From contig JANFOG010000004.1 of assembly GCA_024336345.1 (NCBI GenBank), positions 3,596,001-3,660,000 of the forward strand: a DNA stretch of 64,000 bases. The letters run 5' to 3'. The stretch is from Mariannaea sp. PMI_226 (lineage: Eukaryota; Ascomycota; Sordariomycetes; Hypocreales; Nectriaceae). Made by a program: the position numbers and the translations under genes. Below, piece after piece: positions 10,294 to 20,257 of this stretch (position 1 is the first letter of the stretch; each line of letters begins with the position of its first letter). The notes beneath the pieces were generated by a model that ran no database searches, was not told the DNA's origin, and was given only the letters and a program-made list of their open reading frames with translations.

Positions 10294-11419
10294 ATGTCGT
10301 TAACAAACTGCCGCTTCTATGAGGAGAAGTACCCGGAGATCGATAGCTTCGTCATGGTCAATGTGAAGCAGGTCAGTGGAAATTTTGGGGGAGTTTTAAT
10401 TCAAAATGAGCTCTGGTCTGACCCACCTCTAGATCGCTGAGATGGGCGCCTACGTCAAGCTGCTCGAGTACGACAACATTGATGGCATGATTCTCCTTTC
10501 CGAACTTTCACGACGACGTATCCGAAGTATTCAGAAGTTGATCCGAGTCGGTCGCAATGAGGTCGTCGTGGTGCTCCGTGTCGACAAGGAGAAGGGTAAG
10601 CTTCGGAGCGCTTGAAAAGAGAATTTGGAATGGAAACTTACGTGGTGGATAGGATATATTGATTTGTCGAAACGACGAGTGTCTCCCGAGGATATTGTTA
10701 AATGCGAGGAGCGATACAACAAGAGCAAGATGGTTCATTCGATCATGCGACACGTTGCCGAAAAGACCCAAGTCCCCATCGAGTCACTTTATGAGAGCCT
10801 AGCCTGGCCTCTGAACAAGAAATATGGCCACGCTCTGGATGCTTTCAAGCTCTCCATCACGTTCGTCGCCCACCTCCCCTGCTCTGACTGCAGTCAGGGT
10901 TTTTTTTTCTTTCTTATGAAACTAACATTACGAAGCAACCCCGAGGTCTGGAATGATATCACCTTCCCCAGCCAGCCTGTCATGGATGAGCTCAAGCTCT
11001 ATATCAGCAAGCGCCTTACTCCTCAACCAACCAAAGTGCGTGCTGATATCGAGGTTACCTGCTTTGGCTACGAGGGTATCGACGCTGTCAAGACTGCCCT
11101 GCGCACTGCCGAGGCCAAGAATACCGATGATTCCCAAGTCAAGGTCAAGCTTGTATCTCCTCCCCTGTACGTCCTCACCAATACCTGCCTGGACAAGAAC
11201 CTGGGCATCAGCCGTTTGGAAGAGGCCATCGTCGAGATCAAGAAGAGCATCGAGTCGGCAGGCGGTAGCTTGGTCGTCAAGATGGAGCCCAAGGCTGTTA
11301 CCGAGAGCGATGATGCCGAACTTCAGGCTCTCATGGAGAAGCGCGAGCGCGAGAACGCCGAGGTCAGCGGTGACGAGAGTATGAGCGACAGTGACGACAA
11401 CATCCCCGAGACCATCTAA
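10294..11419 (+). CDS. SUI2: Translation initiation factor eIF2, alpha subunit
   Basis: Regulatory subunit of the eIF2 complex that delivers initiator tRNA to the 40S ribosome; cytosolic. Exons 10294-10371, 10433-10595, 10653-10860 and 10936-11419 give 310 residues, the usual length. The S1/OB fold occupies residues about 15-90. The phosphorylation loop [13 protein letters not shown] is intact: the target of Gcn2-type kinases is Ser52 counting Met, which is the canonical Ser51. The helical domain ([16 protein letters not shown]) and the C-terminal alpha-beta domain ([18 protein letters not shown]) follow. The C-tail is acidic and Ser-rich ([12 protein letters not shown]), containing likely casein-kinase-2 sites as in yeast. 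Intron 3 (10861-10935) is 75 nt, a multiple of three and free of stops, so its retention would simply insert 25 residues. Confidence 0.97.
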
Positions 11420-12142
11420 GAAGTGGCCGGGTTAAATCATGCCGGGAAGAACTGAATCAGAAGGTTTGGTCGAGCATCCCCAGTAACGCCCCGAGAATGA
11501 AGCTGGGGCGTCGGACGAAAAAAAAGGTGCGACTAGAGGTAGTCAGAGAGCGGGAGAGGCCGTCTCTCAGGCTTCCATTGCACCACAAAAGGTTCGACAA
11601 TCATGTAGTTATTCAAGTAGGAAATGGCGTCTAACACGGCTGTTTCACGATTCAATATCTTTTTTGGCAAGGTGTATGTTACTGTGTGATGATAAGTGAA
11701 AGTGGTTCAGGAACGGGGTGCATCTTTGAGATGGTGATATGTCAAATGAGGGCGATGTTGGCTGGGTCCATTTTATGTGCTGGGTTTTTTTTCCTCTTCT
11801 TGTTTTATTTCATACCAAAAGCATGATGATCATTGAGCTACAGGGATGCAGCATAAGATTGATTGAAAATGGCGAAATTTAAGCATGAACCAGGGCTCGT
11901 CCCTCTGAGCGGATCGTTTGCGTCGTTCCGAGCCAAGGGGGCCATAATGAGTCCAAGGAGGTCCTTTTTTTATATATATATATATAGTGGCGCTTAGACG
12001 AACTAGCCAAGAAAAGCTTAGACCTGCACTGTCACCAATGCCAAGTCCTCTTTTAATTCTCACATATCCTAATCCATAAGGCGACGTTCAGACGACGTCT
12101 CATATTTCCAACGGCAACGAAAAGAGCCGTATCCAACATCTC
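11420..12142. other. 3' region of SUI2 and upstream region of IMP2
   Basis: No gene seen. A T-run followed by a (TA) dinucleotide stretch lies at about 11966-11986. T-rich segments at about 11785-11810 are suitable for 3' end formation of SUI2. Confidence 0.45.
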
Positions 12143-12836
12143 ATGGCTTCCAGTTCAATATGGAGCCGATTTAGCAGCACCAGCAGCACCCAGCCCAGCA
12201 TCCTGCGGGCCACAGCCCGGAAGCTGTTCGGCTTTGCAACATGGATTCCCGTGATTGCCATGGTCAATCTTCATGTTGCCGAATTAACTGTTGTTGACGG
12301 CAACTCGATGTATCCGACATTGAATGATGAAAAGAATTCGACGCTGCGGAGAGACGTCATCTTCAACTGGAAATGGTCCCCTCAGGAAAACCTTGAGAGG
12401 GGAATGGTTGTCACACTGCGGTATGTTCTGTCATGAGCCCGGCTTCCATCTGACAAATCAGTGTCTGGACAACAGAAAGGAATAAGTGGCAAAGTGTGAG
12501 CTAATTTGATCACCGGGGAACCATCAAAATAGAAGCCCAACCCATCCAGAAAAGATTGCAATCAAGAGAGTCGTGGCGCTGGAGAATGATGTAGTGCAGA
12601 CAAAGGCGCCTCATCCGCTGCCGACAGTGAGGGTGCCACAGGGCCACGTGTGGGTGGAGGGTGATGGACCGCCAGGATCAAGCTTGGACAGCAACACATA
12701 TGGTCCAGTGTCGAAGCAACTCCTAACTGGGAGAGTGACGCATATTGTGTATCCCTTTAGGAAGATTGGGTCATTGAAGTGGTGGGAGCATCCTGCTGCG
12801 GCAGATAGAGTGAAGCGGAGTGAGTTTTCAGAGTGA
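12143..12836 (+). CDS. IMP2: Mitochondrial inner membrane peptidase subunit 2
   Basis: Signal-peptidase-I-type serine protease of the inner membrane. With Imp1 it removes sorting signals from intermembrane-space proteins. Exons 12143-12420 and 12533-12836 give 193 residues. The N-terminus has a single transmembrane segment (about residues 30-46, FATWIPVIAMVNLHVAEL). The nucleophile is Ser55 in GNSMYPTL, and the catalytic Lys104 lies in KIAIKRVVALENDVV. The third conserved box reads VWVEGDGPPGSSLDSNTYGPV, in which the GD and SxDS residues mark the family (S26). The two catalytic residues are on different exons. Length matches yeast Imp2 (177 residues) with a slightly extended N-terminus. Assignment to Imp2 rather than Imp1 rests on the SLDSNTYGPVS motif and is fairly sure. 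Confidence 0.92.
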
Positions 12837-13579
12837 AGCTGTAACCAAGAATTGGTGGGCTCATGTTACGATACGTAAGTGGTATCTCCGAGGTACCTCC
12901 TACCAAATAATTGCCTGATGCACGATATATGAAAACTGTTTTAGATAGGCAGAGAAAGAAAATAAATAAAAATGAACTCAAAACACAGCAACGTAGCAAA
13001 GTTTCTAAAATCGTAGGAAATTTCTATCCAGGACCAGTTTCCATACCTCTGTTTTCTTCCTATTCTTCCTCTTTGTTATTTGCGATGCTCGCGTGTTTGA
13101 TATCTGTCTTGGGGAAATGGGTAACAGTCTTCAGCAGCCACTCGGCGAAGGCGGGCCCGGTTGCTACCGAAATGCCTGTACCCCCACCGAGTTACCTTCC
13201 TTCGGTACCGTCAGTCTCCGTCTTGACGCCACGTTCAAGCCACAATAACTTTTTGCCAGGGACAGGGAAAAGCGCAACTCTAGCAAAGCGTCGAAAACCA
13301 TCAAAAATTCTATCATTCGGTTTTTATTTGCTTGGTATCGCCAACCTCTCGGGCCGCCTCGCGACACCGGGACTAGATCAGATCAACTGACTTCTCCCCG
13401 TTCCGCTTCCCCCGGTTCACCCTCTTCCGACTCCTTGGTGAACCTCCTCCTCGGCGCCGTCGCTAGATTTCCTTTCTTTCTTCAATCTTCCCTCCTGCGC
13501 CACATCAGTGACACCTGCAAGCATCCGTTATCCCGCGTTCCCGTATTTTTCCTCTCCAGTCTTCGTTTCCCCCCAGAGA
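12837..13579. other. Intergenic and 5' leader region of the carrier gene
   Basis: No gene supported. The last 180 bases before the ATG at 13580 are strongly pyrimidine-rich (runs of TTTCTTTC, CCTCCT and TCCCGCG), as in the leaders of other genes in this window. A few short open frames are chance products of this composition. Confidence 0.45.
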
Positions 13580-14956
13580 ATGCCCTTAGGTCTCGAGAAC
13601 TCAGGCCTCGTCTTCGCCCCCGAAACGACGACGACGACTTCATCAGGCGCGGCTGCTGTGACCGATTTCGCGCCCTTTCCGGAGGATCGCCATGCCGGTC
13701 AGACGAGCCACCGCTTGGAAAGAAAAAGTGCTGGACTTCCTCTTGATCAGATCATGACCCACGGCGATGTCGAGGCCGAAGGACGACCGCCTTACTTCCA
13801 TGTATGCTTTGACGACGCAATCCATCCCTAATTGGGATATCTTCTTTTTACGAAAAAAAAAAAAAAAAAAACCCCCCCCGACTCAGTGTGCTAACATTGG
13901 TTCAATGGCAGGCTATGATTGCGGGAGGCATCGGAGGTTCAACCGGCGATTTATTGATGCACTCACTCGACACCGTTAAAACAAGGCAACAGGGTGACCC
14001 TCACATTCCCCCAAAGTATACCTCGCTCGGACAATCGTATTATACCATATTCAGGCAAGAGGGTATTCGGAGAGGCCTCTATGGCGGATGGATTCCAGCA
14101 TTGAGCGGCTCGTTCCCCGGAACAGTTCTTTTCTTTGGCACTTATGAATGGAGCAAACGATTCTTGATTGATCATGGTCTCCAGCAGCACCTCGCCTACC
14201 TATCAGCAGGCAAGTTCATGCCTCGAAAAACTGCAATTGTTAATGTTCGATATTCTAACTAGGCATGTAACAGGTTTTCTAGGAGACCTTGCGTCATCCA
14301 TTGTCTATGTACCCTCGGAAGTTCTGAAAACCCGACTACAGCTCCAGGGTCGGTTTAATAACCCTCACTTCCATTCCGGGTATAATTATCGTGGAACCAT
14401 AGACGCCGTAAGGACCATTGCCCGTACCGAGGGCACAAGCGCCCTCTTCTACGGCTACAAGGCCACTCTTTACCGAGATCTGCCGTTCTCCGCACTGCAA
14501 TTCATGTTCTGGGAGCAGTTTACGACTTGGGCTAGAAAGTACAAGCAGAGCCGCGACATTGGCGTCCCTCTAGAAATGCTTACCGGTGCCAGTGCTGGTG
14601 GTCTCGCCGGCGTCATCACTTGTCCACTCGACGTTGTGAAAACACGTCTCCAGACACAAGTCAACCCCCCATCCGAGTCTCGTCTTCCAAAAGATCCAAA
14701 CCCGCAAGTCCGCCACATCTCTACCTCATCTCCTAGCACACACCGTCCGAAGCCCGGCGCTGTCGCTCTTGAGGCCTCATCAGTCTTTACTGGCCTCAAG
14801 GTCATTTATCGAACCGAGGGCATTGCCGGATGGTTTCGAGGAGTCGGTCCAAGAGGTGTTTGGACCTTCATCCAGAGCGGCTGCATGCTGTTCCTGTATC
14901 AACGCTTGCTTCATCAGTTGGAGGTCTTGATGCCCTATGAGCCCAAGGAGATGTAA
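13580..14956 (+). CDS. MME1: Mitochondrial carrier, yeast Mme1/YMR166C type
   Basis: Member of the SLC25 carrier family, inner mitochondrial membrane. Yeast Mme1 is described as a magnesium exporter; function here is by similarity. Exons 13580-13801, 13912-14209 and 14274-14956 give 400 residues. Three repeats are visible with carrier signatures: HSLDTVKTRQQG (Pro replaced by Ser, as in the yeast protein), VPSEVLKTRLQLQGRFNNP and CPLDVVKTRLQTQ. The phrases GLYGGWIPALSGSFPGTVLFFGTYE and YGYKATLYRDLPFSALQF are close to the yeast sequence as I remember it. The N-terminal 75 residues are an acidic, Thr-rich extension. Intron 2 (14210-14273) has a GC donor (GCAAGT) and AG acceptor; only this restores SAG-FLGDLASS. 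Intron 1 contains an A19-C8 tract. Confidence 0.92.
13853..13879. repeat. Homopolymer A19-C8 in intron 1 of the carrier gene
   Basis: Nineteen A are followed directly by eight C inside the first intron of the MME1-like gene. Such a block is prone to length variation and to sequencing error, but it is outside the coding sequence. Confidence 0.9.
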
Positions 14957-15560
14957 AAAAGAACAAACCTTGTCGCCATCCTTTACTAAACTTACCTACC
15001 ACTGTGTTACTAGGCCATTCATGTTGTTTTTTGTTTTTTTTTATTTGCCCTCACCGGCTCCCCACCACATTATGTTACGCTGTTTTGATAACAAAAAAGG
15101 AGGACCTTTTTTTTTTTCGGTAGATGATTGTTATGGCCATATATGTACAGATAGAGGCGTGTGAGCAGTGGTCACCTGTCATTGTTGGGCGTTGGGAATA
15201 GATGGGAAAAATCACCCGAATCAAGCATATCAGATAACGGTCATAGATTTAGAGAGCAATGAGGATAGAGCCTCTCTGGTTTCTACTCTACATGATAATC
15301 GCAGATTCCACTTCGTGCTTCGTGAGGTCATTAGGTATTAAGTGCCCGAAAGAAGAAAACAAATAAAGTTGATCAAAGAAATCCGAAAAAGGAAAAAAAA
15401 TCACAGGATGTAATATCAAATTCAGGTATGATAACAAACAAGGGTATCCGTAAAAGTGACTGAAAACGCGAGAGAGAGGCTGGAGGGGATACTCAAGATG
15501 GCAGGACAGTTGTCATGAAACAGGCAATGTAACTCCAAAGGTGACCCAGGATTCAATGTT
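14957..15560. other. Convergent 3' flank between two genes
   Basis: This 600-bp stretch separates the ends of the plus-strand carrier gene and the minus-strand hypothetical gene. T-rich runs near 15025-15045 and 15108-15118, and A-rich runs near 15360-15400, fit 3' untranslated regions for the two opposing transcripts. No gene seen. Confidence 0.5.
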
Positions 15561-16953
15561 TCACGCATCCGGATCACTCTCCTCAATAACTGACAATTCT
15601 CCAAAGTCGGATACCCGTGTCATAAGTTCGTCACGAGCCCGGCAAGCCGCAATGGCAATTGTCAAGGCATTCCAAACGCTCTGCTGGCGATCTTGGAAGT
15701 CTGTCTGAATATGGAAAGTGACATATGCGTCGTCCCCCTGAGATGAATCGATAGTAAGCAGCAGGACGGAGGTATTGAGGATGAACAATCCGTATACAAC
15801 GGGGGGCTGGTGACGATAGCTTATAGGTTCTGGCGTTCTCGGGAACAAGACGCCGGGGAAGGGTGGAGCTGAGGTGCTGGCAGTATCTTCTTCAGTCTGC
15901 TCAAGTTTCAGAACGGGAGATAGATCTGTGGATCCTTCTGCAAATTCGAAAGAGGCCAACTCATCAATACCATCAGATGTACGACTCAGGAAAAGTCGGT
16001 ATTTCTTCGAGTCCATGGCCATATCCAGGTTCTCTGTGCGCTTCCGAGTTGGTGTCTCTATTGAGAGATTATCCGAGTTTGATTCTAGATTGAATTCCTT
16101 TGGTGTTGCGCCAGGCCACTTCTTTGGATCTGGAGAGTCGTCCTCGGATTCGACTTTGATATCGCTGAAGGATGTCATAATGCTTGGCTTGACCACTTCC
16201 CAAAACATAGGATTCTTATTCCCCTGGAGAAACTGTCGCTGAAGCCGGCCTAGGGCTCGCATTTTATTCTCGATATACTCGGTGATCTTATCCTGTGAGA
16301 TTGTCGTATCGATGACTTCAGTGATGATGTTAGGGATAATGCGAAGGTGAGCGTAATCACCATCCTGGGCCGCCCAACTCAGATACCTATCTATCTCCCT
16401 TTTGATGATGCCCGGTACTTTATTGCGGCGTCCTGCCTGTAGGATCGTTCTGACTTTCGCTGTCAAGTCAATTAATCGTAACAGAGCAAATGTAGCTATT
16501 GGATGTTAGAGCTTTCTTCCGTCTAATGGGTAGAGAAGGGTGGCTTTTACCTTGAAACTCCTTGGAATGAGCGTAGATTATGGGAGCAAACTCTTCAGAT
16601 GTTTGAAACATGGCTTCAGGCATTGGCACACCTCTAAAATCACAGTCCCATGTCGATGGTAGCATCGGGAGATCCTGGCGCAAATAAAGAATCTCGAAGA
16701 GTCTCTCCTCGTCAGGAGCCCAGTTGCCGGCACCGGGATATTGGCTCTTCTCCTCTTCCATCTCCTTGCTAATATCTATGGTGAGAGAGTCGTCAAGCTC
16801 TTCTGATAAGCACGGCGATCTTCCTTTCCGAAATGATGGAGGGGATTGTGACGCTGTTGCTGCCGTTTCACCAACACTTCCTGCTCTGCTTGCGTGCGGA
16901 GTCATGTCACTAAATGTTGGGCTCAGCGAGCCACTTTGACCTGGCTGGTTCAT
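15561..16953 (-). CDS. Conserved fungal protein of unknown function, 445 residues
   Basis: Exons 16953-16551 and 16495-15561; the 55-nt intron has a GTAAAA donor and joins KEFQ to ATFALLRLIDLTAK, leaving one continuous frame. The N-terminal 60 residues are low-complexity and Ser/Pro-rich. Residues about 60-200 look like a compact, strongly constrained helical domain (NWAPDEERLFEILYLRQDLP, then IIKREIDRYLSWAAQDGDYA and IIPNIITEVIDTTI). A charged linker follows. The C-terminal 120 residues contain hydrophobic beta-like strands (VVYGLFILNTSVLLLTIDS and AYVTFHIQTDFQDR). I recall no named family. Nothing suggests a signal peptide or membrane segment, so it is probably nuclear or cytosolic. It shares an upstream region with the uL23m gene. 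Confidence 0.8.
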
Positions 16954-17460
16954 TTTTTATGATTGAACATCGTTTAGTGTCCAACAAGGGTTTCTTTTAT
17001 TGAAATGAAGAAGGTGTAGTGGTCGAGTCCTTTGTGTCCATACAGTGAACATTGAGGGTGAGGTCAAATATCCAGCGGGGTGTTATGAGTGCAAGCCGAA
17101 GAGGGGGTGTTACTTATCGCAAGACTCCTCTTTTCCTAGTCGCACATTTCTCGCAACAACAAAAGCCAAACGAACAGGGACGGCTTCGTTTAGACAATGA
17201 ATTCAGGATGGCACAGCCAACTTTTGTCCCGTGAACAAAGCTGACAAGTTCACAAACGGTTGAGGTTCTGTCTAAGACTGGAAGGTGGGGCGTATGCGCA
17301 TCAAATTTGGTGGTAAATGTACACCCCCCTCTACGTCTCGTTCGGAAGTTCTCTTTCGCCGCGAGGGCCAATCAGACGTCAGACGTCCGAAATTCTTCAC
17401 GTTCTCAGATCAACTGGCCAATATCAGTCGCGATACCTTCATCAGGCCAAAACCACGACA
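16954..17460. promoter_or_regulatory. Shared upstream region of the unknown protein and uL23m genes
   Basis: The two starts, 16953 on the minus strand and 17461 on the plus strand, are 507 bp apart and transcribed in opposite directions, so both promoters must lie here. It contains an AGACGTCAGACGTCC word pair near 17376-17390, a tandem repeat of AGACGTC that could be a regulatory site. Confidence 0.4.
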
Positions 17461-18140
17461 ATGGCCGAAGTAGCGAAAACAGTGGCACGCCAATTGCCTG
17501 GCTTTAAGCTTGGACAGAAGCAAGTGTTCTTGTAAGGCATCCTGCGAGATTCCCTCACGGTTTCCTCGCCTCGCTGACTCCATTCCCCTCATCCAGGCCG
17601 AGCCATGTCATCACCTTCCTCCGAAAAGAACACCTCCCTCCCAATGAGGCCTGCTTCAAGGTTCCTCTCCGCTTCACCAAGTTCGATCTCCGAGACTATC
17701 TATGGAATCTCTACAACGTCGAGGTGACCAAGGTCCGATCATACGTCAAACAACAGCCTTTGACGCAACGAAACTCCTTCTCCCGATCGTGGTACCGCCC
17801 ACAGCCCCTAAAGATCATGACTGTCGAGCTGGCCAAGCCATTCCAATGGCCCGAGCTGCCTGAGGACAAGGAGCCATGGAGCAACCGACTATGGAAGATG
17901 CGTGAGGAACTCATGGAGAAGCGCAACCAGGAACACATTGAACGGCAACGCTTCCAAATTCCATTAAAGAGCAAGGAGGATCCCTCAAAGGAGCGTCAGC
18001 AGCTTGCGGACCTTGCCAAACAGATGCTTTCAGGCGAGGTCAAGTGGTCCAATGACGTTGACCTGGACCCCAAGTGGGAGAAGATTGTGGAGGAGCAAGA
18101 GAAGAAGGCAGAAAAGGTCAAGGCTAAGCAGGACGCTTAA
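17461..18140 (+). CDS. MRP20: Mitochondrial large-subunit ribosomal protein uL23m
   Basis: Component of the mitochondrial 54S subunit near the peptide exit tunnel. Exons 17461-17531 and 17597-18140 give 204 residues; the 65-nt intron has a GTAAGG donor and a GCTGAC branch site. The core L23 domain covers residues about 15-100: PGFKLGQKQVFLPSHVITFL, then CFKVPLRFTKFDLRDYLWNLY and VEVTKVRSYV, where the L23 pattern of two strands and a helix is recognisable. The C-terminal half is a charged helical extension typical of fungal mitochondrial ribosomal proteins, ending in Lys-rich repeats (EEQEKKAEKVKAKQ). The family assignment is strong; the symbol follows yeast. Confidence 0.88.
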
Positions 18141-18384
18141 GTAGTCTTGGAGCACACGCGAGGCAAGAAGCACAAAAACGGAGGATGCGGGCTTCAATGT
18201 CAGGGAACCGCTTAATGAAGAAATCGGTTATCCCATGAGAAAGTCAGTTAGGCTGAAGAGGGCAGCCACTGTAGGATTAGCTGGCATTAGCGATTTGTAC
18301 ATTATTGTAAGCTACCCTTGTGGGGTGGCAGAATGCATGTTGGCAAGATCAAAACAAAAATAAATGAGATATACGCCTAAACGC

Positions 18385-19479
18385 CTATTCGTTATCTGGA
18401 CTCTCCATCGGTATCCAATGCTCAGCCTGCTGGAACTGTAGTACCTCATTGCCCCAACTCCACCATCCCGCAGTCAGATTGCGAGCAAATATCTCTAGCC
18501 CAAGGAACTCTTCACCGAGGATATCTTGAAAAAGGCCTCGAAGATTGGGCTTTCTGGAGTGCACATCTGGAACGGCCACGATGACCTTGGGCTTGAGAGA
18601 CTGGGGCCGTTTGGCTCCGATGCGCTGGGCTATGATGAGCTTCTCCCACGGTTTCCGCCAGGTCGAGTTGACGTCATATAACGGTTCTCCCGAACTTGTG
18701 ACCTTTAGCCAAGTCCATTCAGAGACGATTTCAAGGCCCCATGATGCAAAGAGACCGGACGGCGAAGCCAAGAAGTCATGGATGCTGTGCCTATTAGTGA
18801 TCCAGACGGCCACTAGCCCGTCCAGTTTAAGATGTGGCGCTACGGGAATATGCAACAATAACCGACGCATCTCATGGAGATTCGAGACCGTGGCATATTT
18901 GTTGGCCCTTCTCCTAGCTGAACGATTTGGCCACGGGGGATCCAAAACGATCAGATCAAAGCTCGGTGCTGAGTTATCAAATTTGCTGCGCAAGGCCTGA
19001 ATTGAGCCAAGCAGGTGCTCGGCTTTAGGGGGGATGTGCGGCTTCAAGTCGGGTATTGGCGGGGTTTGGTGCGGCTCAAGGGTGCGAGGCAGTAAGAAGG
19101 GACCAGGGTATGTGGATGCCAATTCTTTGAGGGCTGTTTGCACCGTAGCAGTTGTCATCAGCTCGGCGAGCTGTGCGCCAGGCGAGGATGCCTGTGATAG
19201 TGGATAAACACCTGCGCCATGTCGCGGCTCTGGTGTTGTGTAGGGCGTAGCGGGGGCGTCTCCAGAGACGATGCGGTGGACGGGGAGCTCAGAAGGTAGC
19301 ACTTGGCCTTCTTCAAGAGATCGTGGGATATCAATGACGATCAGGGACTTGTCCTGGTTTTCAAACAAGATCGACTTATGACGCAGTGATCTTGCAGCAG
19401 TATCTGCAGGCTTCTTCTGTCCCTCTTGTGTCTCCCCAAAACCGGGTCCCAGGTTCTGGTCGTTCGTGTGTCTTATCAT
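18385..19479 (-). CDS. MT-A70 family methyltransferase, METTL4-like
   Basis: Single exon, 364 residues, ATG at 19479. The SAM-dependent adenine methyltransferase signature DPPW is at residues 180-183 in FDLIVLDPPWPNRSARRR, followed by LKLDGLVAVWITNRHSIHDF, LEIVSEWTWLKVTSSGEPLYDV, an Arg/Lys-rich WRKPWEKLIIAQR and a C-terminal LGLEIFARNLTAGWWSWGNEVL. This order matches METTL4 proteins, which in other organisms methylate adenine in snRNA (m6Am in U2) and have been proposed to act on DNA 6mA. Which nucleic acid is the target here cannot be decided from sequence. The N-terminal 120 residues are poorly conserved in style. It is convergent with uL23m; only 244 bp separate the two stop codons. Confidence 0.88.
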   Translation of the reverse strand: MIRHTNDQNLGPGFGETQEGQKKPADTAARSLRHKSILFENQDKSLIVIDIPRSLEEGQVLPSELPVHRIVSGDAPATPYTTPEPRHGAGVYPLSQASSPGAQLAELMTTATVQTALKELASTYPGPFLLPRTLEPHQTPPIPDLKPHIPPKAEHLLGSIQALRSKFDNSAPSFDLIVLDPPWPNRSARRRANKYATVSNLHEMRRLLLHIPVAPHLKLDGLVAVWITNRHSIHDFLASPSGLFASWGLEIVSEWTWLKVTSSGEPLYDVNSTWRKPWEKLIIAQRIGAKRPQSLKPKVIVAVPDVHSRKPNLRGLFQDILGEEFLGLEIFARNLTAGWWSWGNEVLQFQQAEHWIPMESPDNE

Positions 19480-20257
19480 TATCTTATGTATCTCATCTCA
19501 TGCTTGGGTCTCACTCTCACTCTCATTTCTCACTCACTCGCTCTCATGTGCATCCGAATCCCCGAACATTCGAAAAGAATTTGGCGGGGGGTTCCGGCGG
19601 CGGTGGCGTCCACAAATTCAAGGGCCGAGATTCGGCAAACCTCGGTTCGGTGATTGGTTACCGGCTACTTGCACGACGTTTTTTCGCCTGGAACAACACA
19701 ATAGCCAACCAAGAGCGCTAAACCCGGCAGAAACCTTCTGAATCAACCCTCTTTACCAAGTGCCCCGGATTTTAGTGTCCCTAGAGTACGGCCAATCAGA
19801 GGCCCGTATTTGTCTTGATTTTGCTGCTGGCGTGACCGAACTGCGGGGCGCTGGCATATTCCATCGCTGACACGTTCAGTGACTGCTGACCACTAACGCT
19901 GTTAACTTAGTGCCAGGCCCCAATGACGTCCCTGTTGCCCGTATCATCGCTCACAGCCGGGGAAATTCTCCCGCATCTCCAAAACCTGGACGTTCCCGAT
20001 CCTATCTACGGACCACACTCTCCCTCGCTAAACAAAACAAAAATTCAAAAAAACTCTCCTTTCTGTTATTTTCTCCTTCTCTTCTTCCCCGTACAGGGAC
20101 TCTTTCGAACATCGCCGCGAATCAACCCCATCATCCCCGAACCGGATCGTAGCCCTCCCGCCCGCCGGGGAGCGTCGCTGTGTGCAGGGCCCGTGAAACC
20201 CGCCATCCAACTCGGCCACGTGCTGACCGATCGATACCCTCTACCCTCGACGTCCTC
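19480..20257. promoter_or_regulatory. Divergent upstream region of METTL4-like and LEU5-like genes
   Basis: No exon supported. It holds the leaders of two divergent genes. CTCACTCTCACTCTCATT repeats at about 19510-19545 lie just upstream of the methyltransferase start, and a CT-rich TTCTCCTTCTCTTCTTCC segment at 20065-20090 upstream of the carrier start. Confidence 0.4.
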
